The notes under the pieces: model-generated
The model's input: the letters and a program-made list of their open reading frames with translations, nothing else
The model's database searches: none
What the model was told of the DNA's origin: nothing
Shown: positions 19,091 to 27,703 of the stretch, one piece after another
Layout: each line of letters begins with the position of its first letter
How positions within the stretch are numbered: position 1 is the stretch's first letter
Program-made: the position numbers and the translations under genes
Assembly: GCA_900315345.1 (NCBI GenBank)
Contig: OMYP01000003.1
Location: forward strand, 1-64,000
Reading direction: 5' to 3'
Source: an uncultured Selenomonadales bacterium
GTDB taxonomy: Bacteria > Bacillota > Negativicutes > Acidaminococcales > Acidaminococcaceae
Length of the DNA: 64,000 bases

Positions 19091-19119
19091 TTGCGTTCAT
19101 TGGCGCAATGGTTTATAAT
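19091..19119 (+). promoter_or_regulatory. Promoter for the exported-protein gene
   Basis: TTGCGT (19091-19096), 17-bp spacer, TATAAT (19114-19119). Lies in the divergent gap after rqcH. Confidence 0.7.
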
Positions 19120-19188
19120 ATCGGTACAGTTTCATTTCTTTACCAAGTATATCATATTTCATGTAAAATAGCTTTTGGAGGCAGGAAG

Positions 19189-19857
19189 ATGAAGAAAATT
19201 TTCCTAACATTACTTTTTTGCAGTTTCCTTTCCCAGTGTTTTGCCCTTGTCCCCATGACAGATGAAAATATGATGCAGGCTATTAATTATGGTGTTGCAA
19301 GCAGACAGGACAAGAAGTCCATGGCAGACTTCCTGAATCCCTGGAAACTTGAAGAACGGCTGTTAAAAAATCCGTACCGGGAAAAAGAAACCGTTGTTTT
19401 ATATTCTCCGTATCTCCTTGCGGCGATTCATGCCAGGGATAAGGTGGAAGAATCCCGTGTGCCGGAGCTTGCCGATATAAAAAAAGCGGTAAGCGAGTAC
19501 GAGGGAATTACGCTGATCGGGGCAAGGATCAATGCGCCGGTAGTGTTGAAAGAACAAGAATATTCTGTGAAACTTGTACAGGGAAAGACAGAATTATCTC
19601 CTTATGCATTTAATTTTCTTAGCTGGGAAATGATCGATGTTGTTGACAGGGATGCACCTGCGGAAGTAAAAAAGACAGGGGATATCATGAGGCCGGAAAC
19701 TGTACAGCCGTCAAAGATGAAAAAGGTTGCCGTGCTGGATTATCAGTTTTATTTTGACAGCGCGCAGTTTGATCCGAACCAGGGCTTTTCTATATTAATA
19801 AGTGATAAATACTGTGGAGAACGGCGCTTTGATATCGACCCGGCATCGGTAAGGTAA
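19189..19857 (+). CDS. Exported protein of unknown function
   Basis: 222 residues from the ATG preceded by TTGGAGGCAGG; a longer frame from 19087 would run through the promoter. A Sec signal peptide (MKKIFLTLLFCSFLSQCFA) is clear. The mature protein is mixed polar with no motif I recognise. It lies 28 bp upstream of yicC and may be co-transcribed with it. Confidence 0.7.
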   Translation: MKKIFLTLLFCSFLSQCFALVPMTDENMMQAINYGVASRQDKKSMADFLNPWKLEERLLKNPYREKETVVLYSPYLLAAIHARDKVEESRVPELADIKKAVSEYEGITLIGARINAPVVLKEQEYSVKLVQGKTELSPYAFNFLSWEMIDVVDRDAPAEVKKTGDIMRPETVQPSKMKKVAVLDYQFYFDSAQFDPNQGFSILISDKYCGERRFDIDPASVR

Positions 19858-19885
19858 CCGGCTGGGAAATCAGGAGGCTTTTTGT

Positions 19886-20785
19886 ATGGTTAAGAGCATG
19901 ACCGGCTTCGGCCGGGGAAGTTTTGAAGAGGAAAATTTTTCTGTAACTGTAGAAATCAAATCTGTGAATCATCGCTATAATGAAATCGCGATCCGGCTTC
20001 CGCATTTTTTAAATCCGCTGGAAGATAAGATTCGTAAAACGATTCTGGCTTCCATATCGAGAGGCCGGGTGGATGTATTCGTGACAGCCCGGTATACGGC
20101 TACGGGCGCGGTAAACGTTTCGGTGGACAAACCCCTTGCCTTGGCTTACCATACAGCATTGCTGGAAGTTGGAGATGCCATTGGCATTACTTCTCCCAAT
20201 ATCAGTGACCAGGCTGAGATACTTTATCTGGCCCGTTGTCCTGATGTTATTACGGCGAAGGAAGGGCTGTTTGACTGTGATGGTTACTGGCCGAAAATAA
20301 AACAGGCTGTAGATCAGGCGGTGGGTGCGCTGGTATCCATGCGGGAAGCAGAGGGAAAGAATATTGTAGGAGATTTTTATAAACGTCTTGACTTGATTGA
20401 ACAGCACGTTCTTGCGATTGAAAAACGTTCTCCTCTGGCAGTGGCTGAGTATCAGGCCAAATTGACAGAACGCCTTGATGCTTTGCTTGCTGATAAAAAG
20501 ATTTCTGCAGACCCTGACAGGGTACTGCAGGAAGTTGCAATTTTTGCAGACCGAGTCAGCATAACCGAAGAAATCGTGAGACTGAAAAGTCACATCAGGC
20601 AGTTCCGTCTGATATTGGAATCAGCCCAGCCCGTTGGGCGCAAACTCGATTTTCTTGTGCAGGAGTTTAACCGTGAAGCAAATACGATTGGCTCGAAAGC
20701 CAATGATTTCGAGCTTGCGAAAACAGTTGTCGAGATTAAAGCTGAAATCGAAAAAATAAGAGAACAGATTCAGAATATAGAATGA
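19886..20785 (+). CDS. yicC: YicC family endoribonuclease
   Basis: 299 residues with the family opening [11 protein letters not shown], the EIKSVNHRY motif, and a C-terminal DUF1732 region ending [22 protein letters not shown]. coli YicC is an endoribonuclease acting on small RNA. Overlap of 4 bp with the frame upstream of remA, and the order yicC-remA-gmk-rpoZ-coaBC, is the standard Firmicute arrangement. Confidence 0.93.
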   Translation: MVKSMTGFGRGSFEEENFSVTVEIKSVNHRYNEIAIRLPHFLNPLEDKIRKTILASISRGRVDVFVTARYTATGAVNVSVDKPLALAYHTALLEVGDAIGITSPNISDQAEILYLARCPDVITAKEGLFDCDGYWPKIKQAVDQAVGALVSMREAEGKNIVGDFYKRLDLIEQHVLAIEKRSPLAVAEYQAKLTERLDALLADKKISADPDRVLQEVAIFADRVSITEEIVRLKSHIRQFRLILESAQPVGRKLDFLVQEFNREANTIGSKANDFELAKTVVEIKAEIEKIREQIQNIE

Positions 20786-20793
20786 GGAAAGCC

Positions 20794-21051
20794 ATGAACA
20801 ATTATATGATCAATATCGGCTTTGGCAATATGGTTGCCGCAGGCCGCACCATCGCAATTATCAGTCCCGAATCGGCTCCTGTTAAGAGGATCATTACAGA
20901 AGCCAGGGAAAAAGGCTTTTTGATTGACGCCACATATGGAAGGCGTACCCGTGCTGTCATAGTGACTGACAGCAGCCATGTAATTTTATCTGCGATTCAG
21001 CCGGAAACGATTGCCAACCGGTTCAATACTGATTTGGAAGAAGTGGAGTAA
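20794..21051 (+). CDS. remA: RemA/DUF370 family regulator
   Basis: 85 residues from the ATG 5 bp after TGAGGA; an ATG at 20782 in the yicC stop would add four residues. [29 protein letters not shown] and [14 protein letters not shown] are diagnostic. RemA is a DNA-binding ring-forming regulator of matrix genes in Bacillus; in organisms without biofilm operons its targets are unknown. Confidence 0.9.
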   Translation: MNNYMINIGFGNMVAAGRTIAIISPESAPVKRIITEAREKGFLIDATYGRRTRAVIVTDSSHVILSAIQPETIANRFNTDLEEVE

Positions 21052-21052
21052 C

Positions 21053-21685
21053 ATGGAGGAAAAGGTGAACAAGCCAAAAGGTTTATTATTGGTGGTATCC
21101 GGACCCAGCGGAGCAGGGAAAGGAACCATCTGCGGGTTATTGCGAAAAGCACTGCCCGATCTTGCTTATTCTGTGTCTGTAACCACCAGGGCGCCCAGAG
21201 AAGGCGAAGTGGACGGGAAAGATTATTTCTTCAAAACAGTGAGCCAGGTCAAGGACATGATTTTCCGCGGTGAATTGCTGGAGTATGCCCAGGTGTACGG
21301 TAATTATTACGGTACGCCTAAACCGTATGTAATGGGGCTGCTGAATGAAGGAAGAGACGTGCTTCTTGAAATTGATGTTCAGGGGGCCCTGCAAATCAAA
21401 AAGGTGTTCCCGGACGGAGTGTTTGTGTTTGTTGTACCTCCGACCCTTTCGGAATTAAGGGCGCGCATTTATAACCGCGGGAAAGATACGGAAGAAGTGA
21501 TTGAAAAGCGGCTGAAGGAAGCTACTCACGAATTACGTTATGCAAGTAAGTATGACTACATTATAGTGAATGACATAGCAGAAAAAGCCGCCGGCAGGGT
21601 GCTTACACTGCTGGAGGCAGAACGGTACCGGGCAGGCCGTACGTATTTCATCATTGATAAAATACTGGATGGGCCGGAAAAATAA
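21053..21685 (+). CDS. gmk: Guanylate kinase
   Basis: Phosphorylates GMP to GDP. About 210 residues with P-loop VVSGPSGAGKGT, SVSVTTRAPREGEVDGKDYFF (GMP-binding), and the lid RIYNRGKDTEEVIEKRL. Two starts are possible: ATG 21053, and GTG 21065 which lies 4 bp after a strong GGAGGA; the shorter form begins MNKPKGLLLVV and matches the usual family start. Confidence 0.95.
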   Translation: MEEKVNKPKGLLLVVSGPSGAGKGTICGLLRKALPDLAYSVSVTTRAPREGEVDGKDYFFKTVSQVKDMIFRGELLEYAQVYGNYYGTPKPYVMGLLNEGRDVLLEIDVQGALQIKKVFPDGVFVFVVPPTLSELRARIYNRGKDTEEVIEKRLKEATHELRYASKYDYIIVNDIAEKAAGRVLTLLEAERYRAGRTYFIIDKILDGPEK

Positions 21686-21812
21686 CCGGTTTAACAAATA
21701 TATGCATTTACAGATCCGCTACAACCGGTTTGCGTATGAACAGATAGATACGTAAAGATGATAACAGTCATTATTCATTGTTATGATTTATTTATACAGG
21801 AGGCAGAAAAAT

Positions 21813-22001
21813 ATGAGCATGGTAAACCCTTCAATTGACAAGCTGGCAACAATGGTTGACAGCAAATATACGCTGGCCATTCTGGCAGCAAAACGGGCAA
21901 GGGAACTGACAAAACCCGGTCATGTTCTTCCGGAAAAGGAAGTCAGCATTGCCCTGAAAGAAGTGGGAGAAAAAAAGATAACCTATACCCGCAAAAAATA
22001 A
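21813..22001 (+). CDS. rpoZ: RNA polymerase omega subunit
   Basis: 62 residues from the ATG 9 bp after CAGGAGG. NPSIDKLATMVDSKYTLAILAAKRARELT is the conserved omega fold that helps assemble RNA polymerase. It is preceded by gmk and followed 13 bp later by coaBC. A longer upstream frame without RBS is not used. Confidence 0.92.
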   Translation: MSMVNPSIDKLATMVDSKYTLAILAAKRARELTKPGHVLPEKEVSIALKEVGEKKITYTRKK

Positions 22002-22014
22002 CAGGAGAAAATCT

Positions 22015-23238
22015 ATGCTTAAAGGAAAAAAGATTGTTCTTGGGGTGACCGGAGGCATTGCAATTTTTAAAGCAGTGGATCTGGTCAGTAAATTGCGAAA
22101 ACGGGGTGCGGAAATCCGTGTCGTAATGACAGAGCATGCAACAAAATTTATTTCACCGTTACTTTTTTCTGAAATAAGCGGGAATAAGTGTTCTGTCTCC
22201 ATGTGGGACGGCAGGGATGAATTTAATGTAGAACATATTGCGCTGGCCAATTGGGGCGACCTGATCCTGACGGCTCCCGCAACGGCCAATATCATTGCAA
22301 AAATGGCCTGCGGTCTGGCGGATGACCTGTTAAGTACCGTACTTTTGGCCGCTTCCTGCCCGAAGATCGTATGTCCTGCCATGAACACCGGAATGTATGA
22401 AAATCCGGCAACCCAGGAAAACCTGAAGATTTTGGAAAAACGCGGGATTTTTGTAATGGAACCGGCCAGCGGTGAACTTGCCTGCGGCACATCGGGAGCC
22501 GGCAGGCTTCCGGAAGTTCCTGAAATCATATCCTATCTTGAACGTTTTCTGGCAAAGCGGGAAGGGGATATGCGGGGACTGAAAGTGCTGGTGACGGCTG
22601 CAGGTACCCGGGAACCTATTGACCCTGTACGCTATGTTGGTAATCGAAGCAGTGGAAAAATGGGATATTCCATTGCCCGCCAGGCTTTGCTGCGGGGTGC
22701 TGACGTTACCCTGATAACGGGACCGTCCGCTTTGACACCGCCGCCCTATGCAAAAGTCATACCGGTTGAAACAACGAAACAGATGCTGGATGCCTGCCTT
22801 TCGGAATATCCTGATACGGACATTGTAATTAAGGCCGCTGCAGTCGCTGATTTTAAACCCCGGTCTGTAGCTGACCAGAAAATCAAGAAAATTAATCCGG
22901 AAGATGGCATGACTATTGTAATGGATCAGAACCCGGATATTCTGAAAACCCTTGGCGGTATGAAAAAACAACAGTTTTTGGTGGGATTTGCCGCTGAAAC
23001 CCAGAACCTGCTGGAAAATGCGGCCAACAAGGTTAAAAAGAAAAACCTTGATATGATCGTGGCCAATGATGTGTCCCTGAAAGGAGCCGGTTTTAACACC
23101 GACACAAATATCGTGAAATTCCTCTATCCCGACGGGACCGTGGAAGCGCTGGAAATTCTTTCGAAAGATACAGTAGCTGCAATTCTGTTGGATCGGGTTC
23201 TCGAGAAAAGAAAAAGAAGTGCAGATACTGTGAAATAA
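22015..23238 (+). CDS. coaBC: Bifunctional phosphopantothenoylcysteine decarboxylase / synthetase
   Basis: 407 residues. The N-terminal FMN-dependent CoaC half shows GVTGGIAIFKAVDLVSKL, MTEHATKFISP and PAMNTGMYENPATQENL. The C-terminal CoaB half shows VTAAGTREPIDPVRYVGNRSSGKMGY, IKAAAVADFKP and VGFAAET. Together they make 4'-phosphopantetheine for coenzyme A. Last gene of this group. Confidence 0.95.
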   Translation: MLKGKKIVLGVTGGIAIFKAVDLVSKLRKRGAEIRVVMTEHATKFISPLLFSEISGNKCSVSMWDGRDEFNVEHIALANWGDLILTAPATANIIAKMACGLADDLLSTVLLAASCPKIVCPAMNTGMYENPATQENLKILEKRGIFVMEPASGELACGTSGAGRLPEVPEIISYLERFLAKREGDMRGLKVLVTAAGTREPIDPVRYVGNRSSGKMGYSIARQALLRGADVTLITGPSALTPPPYAKVIPVETTKQMLDACLSEYPDTDIVIKAAAVADFKPRSVADQKIKKINPEDGMTIVMDQNPDILKTLGGMKKQQFLVGFAAETQNLLENAANKVKKKNLDMIVANDVSLKGAGFNTDTNIVKFLYPDGTVEALEILSKDTVAAILLDRVLEKRKRSADTVK

Positions 23239-23250
23239 GTGTGAAACCGG

Positions 23251-23278
23251 TTGCAATGTTTTAAATAACTGCTATAAT
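23251..23278 (+). promoter_or_regulatory. Promoter of the metK leader
   Basis: TTGCAA (23251-23256), 16-bp spacer, TATAAT (23273-23278), about 20 bp upstream of the riboswitch. Confidence 0.75.
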
Positions 23279-23297
23279 AGTAACGAAAATCTTAAAA

Positions 23298-23447
23298 AAC
23301 TCATCACGAGCGGTGGAGGGAACTGGCCCAGTGAAGCCGCAGCAACCATTGCTTTGTCAAACGGTGCTAAGTCCTTACGAGAAATCGCAAGATGAGATCA
23401 ATTCTGCAGGCTCAGATGCTCTCACATTTGCGAGGGCATCTTTTTTT
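23298..23447 (+). ncRNA. SAM-I (S-box) riboswitch with terminator
   Basis: The aptamer has P1 CTCATC (from 23300) pairing with GATGAG (23391-23396), the conserved GGTGGAGGGAACTGGCCC and TGAAGCCGCAGCAACC segments, and GTGCTAAGTCC. A terminator follows (GATGCTCTC 23415-23423 with GAGGGCATC 23432-23440, then seven T). S-adenosylmethionine binding would stabilise the aptamer and terminate transcription before metK, a feedback loop on the SAM-making enzyme. Confidence 0.95.
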
Positions 23448-23564
23448 GTCTGCGGAAAAAGAAAGTATTGATTAACCCGTACGGATTGCGTCAGTGAGTC
23501 CTGCAGTTTATATTCTTTTCGGAGAGACCAGCCTCTTCGGACATTTTGAAAGGAGAACATACAT

Positions 23565-24743
23565 ATGCGTAAATTATTTACCTCTGAATCAGTTACGGAA
23601 GGACATCCGGATAAGATTGCCGATCAGATCTCTGATGCGATTCTGGATGCTATTTTAAAAGAAGATCCTAATGGAAGGGTTGCCTGCGAAACCGTTGTAG
23701 CAACCGGACAGATCCATATTGTCGGGGAAATTTCCACTACCTGCTTCGTAGATATTCCCAAAATTGCCAGAGACACAGTGCTTGAAATAGGCTATGACCG
23801 GGCAAAATACGGGTTTGACGGATCTACCTGCGGTGTTCTTATTTCTATCGACGAGCAGTCCGGGGATATTGCAATGGGCGTCAATAAATCGCTGGAAGCT
23901 AAAGAAGGGGCCGCTTCTGAAGATGAAACAGGCGCCGGTGACCAGGGCATGATGTTCGGTTATGCCTGTGATGAAACACCGGAGCTTATGCCTCTTCCGA
24001 TTTCACTGGCCCACAGGCTGGCCCGCCGGCTTACGGAAGTTCGCAAAAATAAAATGTTAACGTATCTGCGTCCTGACGGAAAAACCCAGGTTACCGTTGA
24101 ATATGAAGATGACAGGCCGGTACGTGTTGATACCATCGTAATTTCCACACAGCATGACCCGGACGTAACCCAGGAACAGATCCGGAAGGATATGATCGAG
24201 TGCGTAATTAAGTCTGTTGTTCCGAAAGAAATGCTGGATGAAAAGACGAAATACTTTATTAACCCCACCGGACGGTTTGTTATCGGCGGTCCCCAGGGTG
24301 ACAGCGGTCTTACCGGGCGTAAAATTATCGTTGATACCTACGGAGGAATGGCCCGGCACGGAGGAGGGGCTTTCAGCGGCAAGGATCCTTCCAAAGTTGA
24401 CCGTTCCGCAGCCTATGCTGCCCGCTATGTAGCAAAGAACATTGTCGCCGCAGGTCTTGCAAAACGCTGTGAGATCCAGCTTGCCTACGCCATCGGTGTG
24501 GCCCAGCCGGTATCGATCCTGGTGGATACTTTTAAAACAGGCGTAATTGAAGACGACCGCATTGCCGAGCTGGTAAGAAAGAATTTCTCTTTAAGCCCCA
24601 CCGGAATCATTCGCAGTCTGGATCTTCGCCGCCCGATCTACAAACAAACTGCTGCGTATGGCCACATGGGACGTACTGACATTGATGTTCCCTGGGAACA
24701 TACGGATAAAGCCGCGGCCCTGCGGGAACAGGCCGGTATTTGA
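23565..24743 (+). CDS. metK: S-adenosylmethionine synthetase
   Basis: Makes SAM from methionine and ATP. 392 residues, the standard length. Signature hexapeptide-type motifs [12 protein letters not shown] and [19 protein letters not shown] are present, and the N-terminal [20 protein letters not shown] is intact. A strong AAAGGAG precedes ATG. Expression is expected to be under the upstream SAM-I riboswitch. Confidence 0.97.
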   Translation: MRKLFTSESVTEGHPDKIADQISDAILDAILKEDPNGRVACETVVATGQIHIVGEISTTCFVDIPKIARDTVLEIGYDRAKYGFDGSTCGVLISIDEQSGDIAMGVNKSLEAKEGAASEDETGAGDQGMMFGYACDETPELMPLPISLAHRLARRLTEVRKNKMLTYLRPDGKTQVTVEYEDDRPVRVDTIVISTQHDPDVTQEQIRKDMIECVIKSVVPKEMLDEKTKYFINPTGRFVIGGPQGDSGLTGRKIIVDTYGGMARHGGGAFSGKDPSKVDRSAAYAARYVAKNIVAAGLAKRCEIQLAYAIGVAQPVSILVDTFKTGVIEDDRIAELVRKNFSLSPTGIIRSLDLRRPIYKQTAAYGHMGRTDIDVPWEHTDKAAALREQAGI

Positions 24744-24839
24744 TCGTTGTTAAGACTCAGGAAAAAGTAAGGTCAACGGCACCCTGATATTAATAAATTA
24801 TGTACTATTGATGATTCAGGTATGCCACATTATTGTTTG

Positions 24840-24868
24840 TTTACAAAATTGCAAAAAAGAAATATAAT
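24840..24868 (+). promoter_or_regulatory. Promoter of ccpN-ppsR
   Basis: TTTACA (24840-24845), 17-bp spacer, TATAAT (24863-24868), 60 bp before the ccpN start. Confidence 0.75.
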
Positions 24869-24927
24869 TAGTATATATTAATCTGTGAATTAGAGAACAT
24901 TGATCCCTAAATCAGGAAGGACTGGAT

Positions 24928-25593
24928 ATGATGGGCTTAACTTCAAGACAAAAACAGATTGCTGAAATTGTCAGAGAAAAGGGGCCAATTACCGGCCGTC
25001 AGATAGCTGAAATGTTAAGTGTTACGAGGGCTGCCTTACGCTCAGACCTGGCGATCCTGGTAATGAGCGGAATGATCGACGCCCGTCCCAAAGTGGGGTA
25101 TTTTTATACCGGGCGCAGCACATTAGGGCTTCTTAATGAAGAAGTTTCCGATATCCTGGTTGAAGATATCCAGTCTACTCCCGTTGTGATAAAAAACACA
25201 CAAAGCGCATACGAAGCCATAATAAGGATGTTTGTTGAAGATGTAGGTTCAATCTACGTCGTGGACGAAAACGATTTACTGGTAGGCGTTGTTTCCCGAA
25301 AGGATCTACTAAAACTGGCGACCAATAACAATGGGGATATGAAGGCTATACCCGTTATCATGGCCATGACGCCTTTATCAAAAATGGTTGTGGCATTTCC
25401 GGAAACTACTGTTTCCGAAGCGGCAAGAAAAGTTATCGATAATCAGATCGACAGCCTTCCGGTAGTAAAGAACAGGTTTCAGGATAGTAATGCCAAATAT
25501 TATGAAGTGGTAGGCCGTATCACAAAAACAAACTTTACAAAGCTTTTTGTAGATATAGCTGAAGGAAGGGAAGTGGGTCATCATAAGCAGTAA
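24928..25593 (+). CDS. ccpN: CcpN-like transcriptional repressor (HTH plus tandem CBS domains)
   Basis: 221 residues. An N-terminal helix-turn-helix (LTSRQKQIAEIVREKGPITGRQIAEML, shown here as the HTH_11 region ~5-60) is followed by two CBS domains (~75-210), which bind adenine nucleotides. In Bacillus CcpN represses gluconeogenic genes. Its fixed partner ppsR follows with overlapping ends. Two adjacent ATG codons (24928, 24931) are available behind AGGAAGG. Confidence 0.88.
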   Translation: MMGLTSRQKQIAEIVREKGPITGRQIAEMLSVTRAALRSDLAILVMSGMIDARPKVGYFYTGRSTLGLLNEEVSDILVEDIQSTPVVIKNTQSAYEAIIRMFVEDVGSIYVVDENDLLVGVVSRKDLLKLATNNNGDMKAIPVIMAMTPLSKMVVAFPETTVSEAARKVIDNQIDSLPVVKNRFQDSNAKYYEVVGRITKTNFTKLFVDIAEGREVGHHKQ

Positions 25594-26410
25594 TTCACCG
25601 ATCATTTATGCGCTTTCCGATTCAATTGGCGGAACCGCGGAATCTGTCATCAAGGCAACGGTAAGTCAGTTTACGGAAACAAATTTTGAAGTGGTGCGTA
25701 TTCCTTATATCAACAACAAGGAACAAATTGACGATGCCCTGGAAGACGCAGCCAGACATCATGCGGTAGTCTGCTATACCATCGTTAATCCCAGGTTGCG
25801 CGAACATCTGGCTGACCGGGCCGTTGAACTGCAAATACAGGTAGTGGATGTACTGGGACCCATGCTCCGGGCTATCCAGAAAAATTCCGGTCTGCTTCCG
25901 AAAAATCAGGCCGGCCTGATTCATGCACTGGACCATGAATATTTTAAGCGCGTCGAAGCCGTTGAATTTGCAGTTAAATACGACGACGGGAAAAATCCCA
26001 TGGGATTGCTGAAGGCGGATCTTGTCATTATCGGCGTGTCCCGGACTTCCAAAACACCGCTTTCCATGTATCTGGCCCATAAACAGCTTAAAGTGGCCAA
26101 TGTTCCCCTGGTTCCCGAGATCGTTCCGCCGCCTGAACTGTTTAAGGTACCTCATAATAAGATCATCGGTCTGCTAATTGACCCCTATAAGCTTACCGAT
26201 ATCCGGACGACCCGGCTCAAAGCCATGGGGCTGTCGGAAGATGCGACATACGCCGATGTAGACCGTATCACTGAAGAACTGGAATACGCAAAGGGGATCA
26301 TGCGCCGGGTTCACTGTATGATTATCAATGTGTCCAACCGGGCGATTGAAGAGACTGCCGGGATTATTCTGGATTATTTTTACAAAAACAATTCGTCCCG
26401 GAGACAGTGA
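25580..26410 (+). CDS. ppsR: Pyruvate, phosphate dikinase regulatory protein (PPDK kinase/pyrophosphorylase)
   Basis: Bifunctional ADP-dependent kinase and Pi-dependent phosphorylase (DUF299) that switches PPDK off and on. GVSRTSKTPLSMYLA with its P-loop is clear, as is VNVSNRAIEETA-like INVSNRAIEET at the C-terminus. The conserved N-terminus IIYALSDSIGGTAESVIKA lies upstream of the first standard start (GTG 25691), in frame, but this 5' part has no ATG, GTG or TTG. An ATC at 25580 (or ATA 25583) sits 9 bp after GGAAGGG within the end of ccpN and is my best guess for the start. Family assignment is firm; the start is uncertain. Confidence 0.85.
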   Translation: MISSNSPIIYALSDSIGGTAESVIKATVSQFTETNFEVVRIPYINNKEQIDDALEDAARHHAVVCYTIVNPRLREHLADRAVELQIQVVDVLGPMLRAIQKNSGLLPKNQAGLIHALDHEYFKRVEAVEFAVKYDDGKNPMGLLKADLVIIGVSRTSKTPLSMYLAHKQLKVANVPLVPEIVPPPELFKVPHNKIIGLLIDPYKLTDIRTTRLKAMGLSEDATYADVDRITEELEYAKGIMRRVHCMIINVSNRAIEETAGIILDYFYKNNSSRRQ

Positions 26411-26463
26411 AAATTTGATTTTCCAAAATGCCGGAACAAAATACATTAAACGAATACTGTATT

Positions 26464-26519
26464 CAAGGATGAAGGAAGCTGATATTCTAAAAAATTTCTT
26501 TTCATCCTTGTTTTTTTCT
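26464..26519 (+). terminator. Terminator after ppsR
   Basis: CAAGGATGAA (26464-26473) pairs perfectly with TTCATCCTTG (26501-26510), followed by seven T. No ppdK gene lies between ppsR and dgt. Confidence 0.85.
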
Positions 26520-26572
26520 CTTAATAAACGTAATTCATAATATATAGTGTAATAAACGGAGATTGAACAGGA

Positions 26573-27562
26573 ATGAATATTCGCGAATATACTGAACGGA
26601 TGGAACAGGAAAACCTTATGCCCTGGGCCTGTAAAAGCGCTGATGCCCACCGGGTTACAAAAGAGCCGCTGGATGATCTGCGGACTTCCTTCCAGAGGGA
26701 CAGGGACCGTATCATCCACAGCAAAGCATTTCGGGCTTTAAAACATAAAACACAGGTATATCTGTGTCCCGGTGACCATTACCGGACACGGCTGACACAC
26801 AGTATGGAAGTATCCCAGATCTCCCGTACGATCGGCAGGGCACTCCGTTTAAACGAAGATATGATAGAAGCTGCCGCCCTGGGACACGATCTCGGGCATA
26901 CCCCTTTTGGGCATGCGGGAGAAAAGGCTATCAATAAATATACGGGACATTTTACCCATAACGAGCAAAGCATCCGGGTGGTAACATATTACGGACGACA
27001 GGGTCGCGGCCTGAACCTTACGGAAGAAGTTAAAGATGCGATCTTATGCCATACGGGGAATCAGCTGCCTAAAACGCTGGAAGGGGCGATCGTCAGGCGC
27101 TGTGACCGGATCAGCTATTTATGCTCCGACTTTGATGACGGGATCCGGGTAGGCCTGGTGGGTCCCGATAAGCTGCCGGGAATTGTAGCGATGCGTCTCG
27201 GTACGGAACCTTCACAGATTCTGGATATCCTTGTTCATAATATAGTTGAAAGCTCTGCAGGAAAAAACGAAATAATTCTTGATCCGTATTACGATGAAGC
27301 GGTAGAAGAATTCAGGGAATTCATGTTTGCCTATGTATATGAATGCCCGGTTTTGGAAAAGGAACACCAAAAGGCAGAACACGTGGTCCTCAGCCTTCTT
27401 GATATGTTTGAGAAACGGCCGCATCTTCTCCCTGAAGAAACCCAAAAGAATTTTAGCCGCTTTGGAAAATTAATGTCCATTGTGGATTATGTGGCCGGGT
27501 TAACAGACCTGAGCGCCGTTAACCTGTTTAATTATCATTTTGTTCCCACCGTTACTGACTGA
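26573..27562 (+). CDS. dgt: dGTPase-like HD-domain triphosphohydrolase
   Basis: 329 residues of the deoxyguanosinetriphosphate triphosphohydrolase-like family. Metal ligands are seen in RTRLTHSMEVSQI and GHDLGHTPFGHAGE (H...HD...D HD superfamily). The conserved FQRDRDRIIHSKAFRALKHKTQV is near the N-terminus. The family cleaves dNTPs to nucleoside and triphosphate. It sits upstream of dnaG, a common order in this group. The 138-bp gap to dnaG shows no gene. Confidence 0.9.
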   Translation: MNIREYTERMEQENLMPWACKSADAHRVTKEPLDDLRTSFQRDRDRIIHSKAFRALKHKTQVYLCPGDHYRTRLTHSMEVSQISRTIGRALRLNEDMIEAAALGHDLGHTPFGHAGEKAINKYTGHFTHNEQSIRVVTYYGRQGRGLNLTEEVKDAILCHTGNQLPKTLEGAIVRRCDRISYLCSDFDDGIRVGLVGPDKLPGIVAMRLGTEPSQILDILVHNIVESSAGKNEIILDPYYDEAVEEFREFMFAYVYECPVLEKEHQKAEHVVLSLLDMFEKRPHLLPEETQKNFSRFGKLMSIVDYVAGLTDLSAVNLFNYHFVPTVTD

Positions 27563-27703
27563 AAGGCCGTGTAATAACTGATACGAATCTTCCTCCTCCG
27601 GGAACTTACGGTTACTTCTGTTTATGCGCGCTACATATCAGTCAAAAAAGGAATTTTTTTCTGGACAGAGAATATATAATAAGTTCAGAAAAGAGGAGTT
27701 ATG

